The position numbers were made by a program, and so were the translations under genes. Shown piece by piece: positions 22,548 to 32,852 of a DNA stretch of 64,000 bases. The DNA is from Guyanagaster necrorhizus (Eukaryota; Basidiomycota; Agaricomycetes; Agaricales; Physalacriaceae). The notes beneath the pieces are model-generated. The model worked only from the letters and a program-made list of their open reading frames with translations. It ran no database searches and was not told the DNA's origin. The stretch's first letter is position 1; every line of letters begins with the position of its first letter. Where the stretch lies: NCBI RefSeq assembly GCF_019112545.1, contig NW_025064881.1, forward strand, positions 2,206,591 to 2,270,590. Reading direction: 5' to 3'.

Positions 22548-24788
22548 TCACTCCCAAGCTCCCGGAACAGCCTTGGAGCCGGAGGCCTTGGGTGGAGTCT
22601 GATGTCCAGCGTCCAGCTCCTCGATAAATGTAGTGACTATATTATCCTCAACCTCCTTAGTCACCTCAACGTCGGGAGGAACATGGGAGCGAATTGTCAA
22701 AGTCATGTCAGGGTGACCTTTTTCCGTGAATCCCATGTCGCCAAGCTTCTTGACGATCCGTCCTACGGCCCTATCGGCGGGGCTGAGCGAAACAGTATGC
22801 CCGTGATACGTGTTAGCGCGACGCGGAACGCCTGTCATCTCGAGCTGGGGGTAACGACCACGCGCTTGGCTAACAAGTTGCGGAGTTGGAGGAATAGGTA
22901 TACTAACGGGAGGCGACGCGGGAGGAATAATGGGTTCAGTTTCCTCCGTCTTTGGAACGATGCTGTCCTCCATAGACCTGAATGCGTGATGAGTCGAAGC
23001 ATGAAGACGAGGAAAAGAAGATACATACATTTCAGCAGGAGGAGGTGATGGAGGAGGAGGGGCAAGACGGTGGCTCCACATTTTCGCTCTCTGTCGCTCA
23101 GCACGGTCCCGACGATACCTTTCTTTCTCGGCCTTGTACAAGAGCTTGGCAGCTTCAACTTGCGCCCTAAGCTCCTGAGGAGTTGACTTAGGGGAAGGGA
23201 AATCAGCAAAAGGGGGCGGGGGGGGTTCCCTCCTTGACCAATGAGGTGGAAACGCATGACGGTTGTCATGATCAGGCGGGGATGGGAATCCGTGATCAGG
23301 AGGTGGGGGTGGGGGAGGGAATCCGTGACCAGAAAGGGGCGGTCGTGCAGGAAACATATGTGGAGACAATCCAGGAGGACCATCACGATGCATACGAGGA
23401 GGGAATGAACCCGGGGGCGGCGGCGGTCCGGGGCGATGAGCACCAGGAGGCGGCGCCCATCCATGGGGTCCAAAAGGCGGGCTAATACCGCGGCGAGGCC
23501 CACCGCCATGATGACCTCCACGACCACGACCACCAGGAGAATTATAGAATGGAGGGAACCAAGGATGCCATGAAGCCCTTGGGGAAGGCGCAGACGCTCC
23601 TCCCGCGGGAGATCGTTCACCGGACCCTGCAGCTGAGGGATCCACCGAAACACCTGCAGCTTGAGCGACAATGCGAGCGAGGTGAGCTATAGCATAGGAG
23701 ACCCTAGTGGCAGCTTCCTCTTCAGCCTTCTCAAGTTCTGTCCTGGCCACCTGCGAATATTCAGTGGCGGCCTGGTGCAGAGCTTCGCGATGTGCGGTCC
23801 AGTAACTGCCGTTGGCTGCATTCTTGATGAGGTTCCTGAAGCCCTCGGACAACTCTGGGTGAGCTGCAAAGGCACTGGAGAAGGCGTCAATGACAGATGC
23901 AACGTCGCGCGTGAGAGAAGGGGTAGGATGGGCATCCTCGAGAGGCGCAAGAGGTGGATCATCATATTCGGCTGCCAGTGTCTGGGTGGCGTCGGCGACT
24001 GACTCGTTATTGACTTTGGGAGCTTCGGACTCGACAGGCCCGCTCATGCCCTGCGAGACCCCCTCCTTCGGAGTGCTCTGGTTACCAATAACTGGAGCAA
24101 CTGAGGAAGGCTTGTTGCTCTTGGGAGGAGAGGGGACGATGTTTGAGAAGTGAGGGGTGGAGTGGGCGCTTAAGGGAGGCAAGGAACTTCTGTCAGTGTT
24201 GAAAGGGCGGAATGGAGGCGGAATACTGTCGGTGGAGACAGATGAAGAGAAATCAAAAGCCTTTCCCTTGCCCTTATCGAGAGGGTGCGGGGCAATGCTA
24301 TCGTCATCCGAAGAGGAGTCGAGACTTTCGGGAACTGACTCGACAAATCCATGTTCCTCCGTGTCGGGAGGCATAAACATATTTGTAAAGTTGGGGACAC
24401 GGATACTTTGCCAGTCGTCGTCGACATGGAAGGGTAGATTTGGGTCACCCCCGAAGGTGTCACGATGGCTGGTAGGCCCAGCGCGAGGGGTCTCGGGCAA
24501 AGACTTGTCATCGAGGTCAGCCCTGGAGAGCCTCATATCCTGCACCGTGAACTTTACGACTTCCCCAGACTTGTGCGTAGCCTGAAAGAAATCCTGGAGC
24601 TCATCCTGGGTACTGAGGGTGACTTTGTCGTCGTCAGCGTCAATGTAGGTAACGGCAATCTTATCGAAGGGTATGTCATAGAGCGTGTTGATCTTGCTCG
24701 CAAGAGTCCTCCAAATCGGCTGGTTGGGGAAAGAAATGCGACGCGTCTGACCGCTACGCTCGTCTCGAAGTTTGAACTGAATAGCCAT
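22548..24788 (-). CDS. PB1-domain protein with proline-rich centre and possible C-terminal UBA-like helix
   Basis: One continuous frame of 746 codons. Residues 1-80 form a PB1 domain: a basic start (MAIQFKLRDERSGQTRRI), the conserved WRTLASKI region, and the acidic OPCA-like motif YIDADDDKVTLSTQDEL. PB1 domains pair basic and acidic faces for signalling and autophagy scaffolds. The middle is Pro/Gly/His-rich and probably disordered. A charged helix lies around KLLYKAEKERYRRDRAERQR. Near the C-terminus, IVKKLGDMGFTEKGHPDMT resembles the start of a UBA domain. A PB1/UBA pairing would recall p62/NBR1 autophagy receptors, but no ZZ or NBR1 FW domain is seen. The stretch 22978-23028 has GT...AG ends, is 51 nt long and stop-free, so it is probably an intron; removing it leaves the frame intact. 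Confidence 0.75.
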   Translation of the reverse strand: MAIQFKLRDERSGQTRRISFPNQPIWRTLASKINTLYDIPFDKIAVTYIDADDDKVTLSTQDELQDFFQATHKSGEVVKFTVQDMRLSRADLDDKSLPETPRAGPTSHRDTFGGDPNLPFHVDDDWQSIRVPNFTNMFMPPDTEEHGFVESVPESLDSSSDDDSIAPHPLDKGKGKAFDFSSSVSTDSIPPPFRPFNTDRSSLPPLSAHSTPHFSNIVPSPPKSNKPSSVAPVIGNQSTPKEGVSQGMSGPVESEAPKVNNESVADATQTLAAEYDDPPLAPLEDAHPTPSLTRDVASVIDAFSSAFAAHPELSEGFRNLIKNAANGSYWTAHREALHQAATEYSQVARTELEKAEEEAATRVSYAIAHLARIVAQAAGVSVDPSAAGSGERSPAGGASAPSPRASWHPWFPPFYNSPGGRGRGGHHGGGPRRGISPPFGPHGWAPPPGAHRPGPPPPPGSFPPRMHRDGPPGLSPHMFPARPPLSGHGFPPPPPPPDHGFPSPPDHDNRHAFPPHWSRREPPPPPFADFPSPKSTPQELRAQVEAAKLLYKAEKERYRRDRAERQRAKMWSHRLAPPPPSPPPAEMYVSSFPRLHASTHHAFRSMEDSIVPKTEETEPIIPPASPPVSIPIPPTPQLVSQARGRYPQLEMTGVPRRANTYHGHTVSLSPADRAVGRIVKKLGDMGFTEKGHPDMTLTIRSHVPPDVEVTKEVEDNIVTTFIEELDAGHQTPPKASGSKAVPGAWE

Positions 24789-25014
24789 TGTGAGGAATGA
24801 GAAATGTAAAGAGTAGCCATTTACCGGTCCGCCTTTATATATGTCGGCAATTTCAAACTCCGCTTACCAATCAGGCTGCGCAGGCTCCATCGGTGCCGGA
24901 GAGCACAGCATTCCATGCTGCGCAGAACAGTCGAGAATCACAGTCAAACTTCATCTGATTCATTTTTCCTTTGCTAGTGTACAATACCAAGTTAACTTGT
25001 TTACGATTTATCAT

Positions 25015-26568
25015 CTACGCGAAGATAGAGATACGAGGGTCGATGAGTATAGGATCGTTCAACTGGAAAGAAATGTGAACGAGTCAACAAAATAATCATA
25101 TAAGAGACACACCCTCAGGTCAAGATTGAGATCGCTAATGCTCTTGAGTTGCTGATCAGACAAGTCGAATTCAATACTGCCCAGGTTCTCAACCAGGCGG
25201 TCGTGGCTGTTGCTCTTGGGAATGACGGCGATGCCGCGTTGCGTGGCCCATCGAAGCAGGACCTGCGCCGGAGCTGACATCAAGCAATGAGTCATTTCTG
25301 CACATAAGAGAATTGATGTGGACGCGACTGACTCTTCTTGGTTGCAGCCGCAATTGATTTGACTGCGTCGAGAGTCAAGAGACTAGCTGCAGACTTGTCC
25401 ATGCCTAGTTCAACATATCCTTGAGGTCCAAATGAAGAATAAGCAGTAACCGCAATTCCCCATGCTTTGCAGAAATCAACAAGCGGCTGTTGGTTGAGGT
25501 AAGGATGCAATTCAATCTGAAGAACCTGAGGCTCGTATCGAGCGTATCTCAAGAGGTCTAGGATCAAAGACGACTGGAAATTGCTTTGGGAAATGTCTCA
25601 GCGCGGACCAACATGCTTTACGCTCGATATTCACCTAATTCCGATGTTCTTTGCGAGACCGGCATCAACTAGCTCCTCCATAGCGGTCCAAGTCTCCTGA
25701 ACGGTCGTGTTCGCTATTCACTCCAATTGGCAAAAAGAAGACGGTATACGTATACGACAGGCCTACCGAGATGAACCTTGCCGTCATCGCCCCACCATTC
25801 AGGAGGGTAGCGGTGGTTGGGGTCGACATACTCGAGAGCAATCGGGAAGTGAACGAGGAAGAGATCAAAGTAATCGATCCCCCACAACTGAAGCTGCTTT
25901 TTGGCAAGGGCGTGCACCTAAGATCGCGAGATTTAGAAAGACCACTTAATATATGTAGATATCGATATACTCACATGTTCCTTGGCGTGGAAGGTGTTCC
26001 AGAGCTGACGACATCATAGGTTCATTTATAACGAGCATTTTCTGAAAAGTTACTGACCTTGGAAGTAATAACTAAGGCAAGTGTCAGCGACAGATGATGA
26101 TGGATAGCAATAAAGACGTACAAAGATCCTCTCTCTTGACGAGCCCGTCTGCAATTGCCCTGCGAACACCCTCACCTGACTCTTTCTCATTGCCATAGTC
26201 TCCAGCACCATCAAACAGACGATATCCAGCCTTGATGGCGTTGTATACGGTCTGGAAAGCAAGGTTAAATATCCGTTGCGGGCCGTTAACATGCAATACT
26301 CACATCTGCACACGAGGACTTGGTCACCTGGTAAGTGAAGGGAAAGTTAGTCTGTCGTCTAGAAGGTTCAAGATATTATGTACCTTCCAGAGACCAAAGC
26401 TGGTACGGATTAGGAACGTTCATTAGACGGGTAAGAGAATAACAACTTACCCAAGCAGCGGCATCTAATAGCACAAGTAGATAGATGATATGATCAGCAT
26501 CTTTAGGGTTAGAGCGAAAGAGCAGAAAGGACCTTTTGATTCGTCCTTTTTAATACAACGGTAGACAT
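25015..26568 (-). CDS. XYL1: NAD(P)H-dependent D-xylose reductase (aldo-keto reductase)
   Basis: Twelve exons (26568-26533, 26464-26451, 26399-26384, 26327-26304, 26251-26122, 26071-26058, 26004-25975, 25917-25767, 25713-25635, 25583-25333, 25273-25113, 25062-25015) sum to 954 nt, 317 aa, the usual length of yeast xylose reductases. The AKR tetrad is complete: Asp and Tyr in [13 protein letters not shown], Lys in ITSKLWN, His in [17 protein letters not shown]...[29 protein letters not shown] and PAQVLLRW are typical of xylose reductases, and IPKSN is the cofactor-phosphate motif. It would reduce xylose or other aldoses to alditols. The 5' half is split into micro-exons of 14, 16, 24 and 14 nt. 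The first donor is an unusual GTCCTT. It diverges from a ketopantoate-reductase-like gene. Confidence 0.88.
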
Positions 26569-27062
26569 GATGGTGGTGAAAGAGAAGAGGCAAGATGTGA
26601 AATAGAATGCACCCGTTGTGGACTTTTATATAGAGAATACACAGCGCCACGGCCCGGAATTGAGCCTATAGCCATTTGCTTATCGATTGCATGATCTTCC
26701 ACCGGGTGAGCCTCGGATCTGCACCCATCCACTTCCACTTCTTCTATATGTAGAATACTGTTCAGATCACCAGTAATATGAGCGCCACCATTGCAAGGAT
26801 AAATTCCCTTGAATTCTCCTGTATCGTCTGCATGCGAATTTCCATTGCTGAGATCGGCAGCTGAGATTAGTTCAGGGCAAAATTCAAAATGGGTGATTAG
26901 ACCCGTAAATGACGTCATAGTCACGTGCTCTGTCGAAATTTTTGCTCTCCGACGCGACGAGGGTCAAAGACGACGTCCAGGCTAGATTTCGTAAGGTCAT
27001 CTCGTTCCCTGAATGTACTGGAATAAAAGAGTTTATTTAGACATGCCTATCCGCTCAGCGAA
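26569..27062. promoter_or_regulatory. Divergent promoter region
   Basis: 494 bp separate the xylose reductase and ketopantoate-reductase-like start codons. No specific element was recognised. Confidence 0.4.
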
Positions 27063-28253
27063 ATGCGGTTTCATACCGTCGGACTTGGTCCAATAGGTTC
27101 ACTCATCACTCATCATCTGAAAACCAGCATTGCTCCCACCGACACGGTCACCATCATCCGTAGGAACTCCAGACAAGCTCGCGAATTTGGCGAGCTGTTT
27201 GGAAATACTCTCCGCGTTGAACACCATGGCATACCTTCCATCTCGACGGGTTACTTTTGCCAGATTCCCAATCCATCACTTTCACATTCTCCGATTCCAC
27301 AGCAAACATCAGAGGATATTATCGACTCACTGGTAGTCACCATGAAAACATACCACACCTTTCCTATGATGCGCATGCTTTCCTCGCGTTTAACCTCCGC
27401 TTCTACTGTCGTCCTTCTTCAAAATGGTATGGGCATGTACGAAGAGCTTGTGCAACGTCTATTCAGTGATCCTCGAGAGCGTCCCAACTTTATCCTTGCA
27501 ACAATCACCCACAAAGCATATACTAACCACAATTTGGGTGACATCGTTCATACACACGTAGGTGAGCTCGCCTTCGGGATCGTTCCGAACGGCACCAACA
27601 GGGATTTTGATGCTGGTTTCCGTGATGAATCAGTTCCTCTATTCGACCGCAAAGGTCGGCTTTCAGATATCGTATCTTCCCCCTCCGATCCCTACTATGA
27701 TCGCTATAAAACACTCCGGGACACCGTGGAGGCACTTCTGAAACTGAAGTCTCTCAACCCGTCATGGAAATCCCTCACAGAGATTCAGACAAACTTGCGA
27801 TGCAATCTCGCTTTGCGCTCTATCGTTGATCCCCTCACCGCTCTACTCAACTGTCGCAACGGCCAACTTCTCCACTCCCCTTCGTTCCGCACCATCACAC
27901 GTCGGGTTACCTATGAGGCTTCCCGAACATTCGCTGCAGAGATAGATGCCCATCTCGAAATGGCTAATTCCATGAACAGGGATGAGGAAGATCTAGCCTC
28001 GCGTACCATTCTCCCGCGAAAATTACTTCCGCTTTCGTTGGAGGAGGATGTCCTAAAGTATGTACTGGACACCAAAGGGCATATTTCACCTATGTTATCA
28101 GATATAAGAGCAGGAAAACCGACAGAGATCCTAAATTTGAATGGTCACCTACTTAAAATGGCCTCGCAGTACAAGACATACGTGCCTTGGACGGCGTTAC
28201 TGCTAGAATTGGTCCAGACGCGCAGTGCTATACCGTTGGATCAGATGCTGTGA
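27063..28253 (+). CDS. Ketopantoate reductase (ApbA/PanE)-like protein, catalytic residues altered
   Basis: Intronless frame of 396 aa. The N-terminus has a Rossmann fold (VGLGPIGSL, GxGxxG), then VVLLQNGMGMYEEL and TITHKAY, typical of 2-dehydropantoate 2-reductases, which make pantoate for pantothenate and CoA. The C-terminal helical domain contains IVDPLTALLNCRNGQLL and a late SPMLSDIRAGKPTEILNLNG block that matches the family well. In active enzymes the helix before NPLTA carries an invariant Lys and an Asn. By hand alignment these are Asn (27804-27806) and Arg (27816-27818) here. It may be a diverged paralogue with another substrate or no reductase activity. The fold assignment is firm, the function less so. 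Confidence 0.8.
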   Translation: MRFHTVGLGPIGSLITHHLKTSIAPTDTVTIIRRNSRQAREFGELFGNTLRVEHHGIPSISTGYFCQIPNPSLSHSPIPQQTSEDIIDSLVVTMKTYHTFPMMRMLSSRLTSASTVVLLQNGMGMYEELVQRLFSDPRERPNFILATITHKAYTNHNLGDIVHTHVGELAFGIVPNGTNRDFDAGFRDESVPLFDRKGRLSDIVSSPSDPYYDRYKTLRDTVEALLKLKSLNPSWKSLTEIQTNLRCNLALRSIVDPLTALLNCRNGQLLHSPSFRTITRRVTYEASRTFAAEIDAHLEMANSMNRDEEDLASRTILPRKLLPLSLEEDVLKYVLDTKGHISPMLSDIRAGKPTEILNLNGHLLKMASQYKTYVPWTALLLELVQTRSAIPLDQML

Positions 28254-28477
28254 GATGGGACTTTGGATGGATGCCGACGTTCTCGTCTACTTCGCATTGG
28301 GGTTTGAGTAGCTTGTATTAACATCTATCATATTAATATTAGCTGACTTACCGATAATCTATCATGGCACGAACAAAGAAGGGTGGACGGTTCAGGTTAC
28401 AATGAGTTGATGGCGATGGCAGTCAACGAAAGTTAGATATATTCGGCGTTTTACATGTCTATGACAGGCGAGTAGAT
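28254..28477. other. 3' region of the ketopantoate-reductase-like gene
   Basis: 224 bp between the plus-strand gene end and the minus-strand pseudogene. Nothing recognisable. Confidence 0.3.
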
Positions 28478-30136
28478 TTAGGAAATATAACATGACGAGT
28501 CTAAAATAAAATCAGTCGTACTTGGGGAGGACAAAGGAGGGTGTGTGAGCACGTTGCGTTCTATGTACTGAGAGCAAATCTCCGCGTACCGACTTCGGAT
28601 TTTATATTCGTATTCCCTCATATCTACGCTTTCCATTAATCGAATAAAAGGTAGGGGTTGCATTGAGGAAATGGAGGATCTGGGTGGAGCATGGCATTGG
28701 CGGCGAAGTCGCTGAATATGATATCTTCCGGCCACGGGTGTAAGCGCGATAGACCCTTTTTGAAATACTGTCCGACTCACCTCTACGTTGGCTTCATCCC
28801 CAAGACATGTGGGACAAGTAAGACAAAACGTATCGTGTCCTCCTTTGTCCATCACCCTTTCCGTCTTCTCCCCTTCTTTCGGCCCGCTGAAACACAATGA
28901 AAGATAGAAATGGTGAAGTAGAGAACTTGCTCGGTCTCTCAGGTGAGTTATGGGGTGGATATATGATGTACTATCCAGTGGGTCCGAGATGATCTTCGTG
29001 ACAGTGGAAGCAATGTCATCACAAGGCACAACGTCTACTCAGAAAAGAAGAGAAGAAAGAGAAGGAAGGTTAACGTTTCGGCAAAAATTGGAAACGATAT
29101 TATTGCGGGTTGGGAGAGCACTGGACGATGGAGTCAGGAGTGTTGAAGGCGCCGCCGATCGTCAGCCACCAAAGCAACTGTGTACTATCCAAAAACGTCA
29201 AAGACTGTTTCAGCACGACCACATCTTGCTTTTTGTGGTTCCCCTTGTAGATGATTTCTGGGAGAGCGATACGTCGGTATTGACAAAGGGTCGGCGACTG
29301 TATCCGGCTGCTTGTCTCTGGTGAATGGAACTCCTTTGTTCAAGAGTCTTAATCAAGGCTCACCAGCTGACATAAAGACCGCTTCTTCTTTGTCTTGATT
29401 CCAAGGTTCTAGCCTGGGTACAACTTGAAGAGACTTACTGCGATCTTGCACTACGAAAGGGGATTGCATTTACAGTCTTAAGGACGCGTTCTTCTGTTTG
29501 GGGACTATCGAGGCTACTTGTAATGACGCGACTTGCAACTAACAGGACCATATTGAGTATCTTGTCACCGGATGAAGGTGGCCTATCCCAATACGCATAC
29601 GAAGGGCGGGCCTCAGTTGCATTTCCCCCGCAGAAATGTGATATTTGTGAAGGGTGGCGCACGTGAGATGTGATCCTCGTGCCTAGTACGTCTGATGGTT
29701 GGCCCTTTATCTTGGATGCGTGTGCGAGGCGAATGCCGGCTTGCACTGTTAGGATGCTCGGAGCATTAGATGCATTTGAAACGAATCGGATGGAGTATGC
29801 TGTGGCGATCGAGTCGGAACGGGATTGGAATTATGTTCCCCTGGAAGCGAAATAGTACGACTGGAAAGTACAGCAGGGAAACAGCGGCAAAAAAAATCCA
29901 GGGCTCGTGGCGTCTCAGAAGAAAGGCAACGGAAATCAGTGTCTGGCCAAGGCAAAGTAGGTGAGGCGGCGGACCTGAGAGAAGGCAAATTTGACTTCCT
30001 CTTTTGGCGACATAAAGCAAGGCTTGGGGATGTTCCTTTGTCTGGCTGAGCTTATTACCAAGGCCGCAACTAGGGGAATCACGAAAGAGCGTGCCGTTAC
30101 AAGTCCAGTTCCGGGTGGACCATCGGTATCGACCAA
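28478..30136 (-). pseudogene. Probable decayed membrane-protein gene, frame broken
   Basis: Several minus-strand pieces read like one old gene. A hydrophobic start lies around 30136-29766 (LISVAFLLRRHEPWIFFAAV, then a second helix). It is followed by QAGIRLAHASKIKGQPSDVL (from about 29746), YAYWDRPPSSGDKILNMVLL and ERVLKTVNAIP. At about 29456-29466 this frame runs into a stop while a neighbouring frame continues sensibly (FVVQDRSKSLQVVPRLEPWN); no intron fits, so this looks like a frameshift. Further fragments (LLWWLTIGGAFNTPDS; KGGHDTFCLTCPTCLGDEANVE) lie down to 28478, with stops between them. I do not recognise the family. It could also be an expressed gene with an assembly error. Confidence 0.4.
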
Positions 30137-30481
30137 AGACAGATTTTGGTGTAGCCTATATAAGAGGCGCTACGACCACCAGTACCTCGTCGAAATATTG
30201 CTCGCGGCGCTCCACACCTCATCTGGGACTACCGGACGCCAGGCTGTTATTTTTCCGACGGGAAGCACATCATTGTCCAAAAGAGAGGAACAGTGGGAAC
30301 AGGAGCAGTCTACAAAGCCAAACAAGTCGCGTCCGGGTACCCAAATATTATCAATAAGTCACGGCTTCCAGTGCACGCTTTCCACCAGTTTCTTTCAATT
30401 TCAGATCCCTTGTTCTGTCGCCGCCCATATATTCTGCGGAATTACTGTTCGACCCCCTTCTTCCTTGCCACCTCGACAGTC

Positions 30482-32268
30482 ATGTCTACCAAGGTCCGTC
30501 CTTTTCCTGTCTTTTCCTGCCGCCGCTCGAGCTCATTACTTTCCAGACAGGCATGCATCCCTTGACGTTGACTCCCGATGAACTCAGGAGCAAGACCTAT
30601 CACGAGAAGATCTTTCTCAACAAGTGGCCTGCATATCCACTGGCACCCACGACGTACATCAATGTACGCAATTCAAACCGCTACCAACGGCACACCTTGC
30701 TGAATCTGTGGGAAGCATGGTCCCGGCAACCGACCGCCTCGTTGCCGAACCAAGATTTACGCCTGGCCCTAATCAAGACGAAAATGGGGCATGACCTGCA
30801 ATATTTTATCTTCTTTCGCATGAGAGACCTTCCTACCGAAATCATCACCAATATCTTTCGTCTCGTCGCCTGGTCCACCAGTACCCCAGATAAGAGCGTC
30901 GTCACTCGCATGTGGCTCACTCATGTCTGTCGACAATGGCGCACCGTCGCCCTCGCAGACCATACCTTGTGGTCTGCGATCTGGTTTCGCGACAAATTTC
31001 CATTCACCCGCTCCCTTACCTTCATCGAACGTGCTGGTCATGCCCCCCTCGATATCCGCATCAATGATACGAGCGAGGCGGAAGCCCTCAGCGACACACA
31101 GATGAATTACCTCCTCGACCGTCTCTTCCCGAAAATCCGCACCATCCGAATATTCATCATGCTCTGCTATCAATGGGAGCCCATCCTCACGGTCCTCAAA
31201 CGGATACATCAAGCACTCAGGATGGGCAGGCCGCTGATTCTCCAGCGCTTCGAGCTTCATCGTCTCGGAGACCCCTTCCTTTGGCCAGGGCCAAACTTCA
31301 CTCCCGTTGGTCACTCAGTTACTATGTACCCTATGATTGGTGGCCCCATGCTCCCAAAGCTAACCTATGTGTCAGTGAATGGCATTCACTTTGATTGGCA
31401 TTCCTCTTCCATCAGCAATCTTACTACCATTGATATTCGTCGGCTTCCCCTCCAACATGCACCGTCCGCTTCAGTCTTTCGGTCGATGTTGATTAACTGC
31501 CCCCTCCTTGAGAAGTTGGCGCTCGACGGTGCTGGACCTAACGGGCCCCCTACCGGCCTGAATGATTCAGCGCCTATCGAACTGAAGCATCTGAAGATCC
31601 TCGTGCTTGCCAATTTCACTCCGAGCTACGTGCAGGGTGTCGTTGTCCACTTCACTGCATCTGATGTCCGTGATTTGACGATCATGAACCTTTTCAGGCA
31701 TGACTACACAGCGTTGTATGTCTTCCTGACGGGACGATTCCCTGAAGTTCGCATCTTCACAATGTATACACTTCAAGTAGAGAGGGGCTTGGGGCACACC
31801 GCGATGGTTAAATTCCTCGGTTCTATGGCAGCGGTTCGTTATATCCGCATCGCGGTGCTGGAACCGTACGGCCTGAGCACATTCATGTATGACCCGAAGA
31901 CGATGATGCCTCATCGCGAGCTTCCACCTTTGACGCGGACCCTCTTCAGGCGCGCGGGTGCACCCAACATCACTGAGGCAGATCTTTCACTGGACGGCGA
32001 GGGCAAGAAGAGGAAGAAGCCGAAGCCAAAGACCTACATTTTTCCGTGCTTGGAAGTGGCGGAGGTGCAGTCGATTGACAAGGGTTGGCTGCTGGCCTGG
32101 CTTGCTGGTAGAACTGCCATTGGGATGCCGCTGAAGGTGCTGTATCTTCAAGGCGATCTAAGCAAGTATGAAGCTGCAGATTATGAACGTTTGAATAAGC
32201 TTGTGCCAAAACTTGCAATCATCGGACTTGGGCAGAAGACTCCGGAAGAAGAGACGTCGTTGTTGTAG
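30482..32268 (+). CDS. F-box protein with leucine-rich-like repeats
   Basis: Exons 30482-30493 and 30547-32268 give 577 aa; without the first mini-exon translation would start at 30553 in the same frame. Residues around 100-145 carry an F-box: LPTEIITNIFRLVAW, then HVCRQWRTVALADHTLWSAI, the pattern of the large Agaricomycete F-box family that links substrates to SCF ubiquitin ligases through Skp1. The rest contains irregular leucine-rich segments (LPKLTYVSVNGIHF, LKHLKILVLANFTP, VRDLTIMNLF), as in solenoid substrate-binding regions. A basic KKRKKPKPK stretch precedes the last 70 residues. The substrate cannot be inferred. The first donor is GTCCGT, a weak match, so the alternative start is plausible. 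Confidence 0.82.
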
Positions 32269-32852
32269 TGGCACACGTTGGGGTGTCGCGATGCGGAAGG
32301 CAACCTTTTCCATCTAACCAAATGTATCTACTATATATCCTGAAAAGTTCAAATATCTATATCTCATAAGTACCATGTAGCATTGTTTTCTCCTTATTGA
32401 CTCTCCCAAATTCAAAGTAGACTAGCGTCTGTATTGCACGTACTTAAAAAATAATACCATAACGATTGTGAACGTTCAGACCCACGAGTCGTCACTACTA
32501 GAGAACATGGCGATCGCGATGAACAAGAAATGCTCGAAACGGAGAACTATGCCTCGCATTGAAGTTCAACTTGGGAAGTAAACACGACCCCTGTGAGCGC
32601 TCAGAATGGCGAACTATGCCCAGTATTGAAGTCCAACTTGGGAAAATGGCAAGCTTTACCGATCATCCAATTTGAATGACTGAACCGTGTGGCACCTTGA
32701 GATACTATCAACATGTATAAAGATACCCTTCGCACATATGAGCGATATAGGCCAGTTTGAAGGAACAACTATTATTCACAGAAAACAGTATAGATAATGC
32801 AAGTGCTATAATTGATGTGTAGTATGCGCATGTGAAGAAAAACGCTTTAGTG
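32269..32852. other. Intergenic with an imperfect direct repeat
   Basis: 584 bp between convergent genes. It contains a 33-nt direct repeat (32544-32576 and 32611-32643). No gene recognised. Confidence 0.5.
32544..32643 (+). repeat. Imperfect direct repeat, two 33-nt copies 67 nt apart
   Basis: Copies at 32544-32576 and 32611-32643 both start GAACTATGCC and end CAACTTGGGA, with only a few mismatches. Noncoding; it may be a local duplication. Confidence 0.8.

Noticed and set aside
22835..23671. Minus-strand frame of 278 codons rich in Leu, Arg and His
   Set aside because: It is an alternative frame of the Pro/Gly-rich PB1-protein gene; the repetitive codons keep it open by chance.
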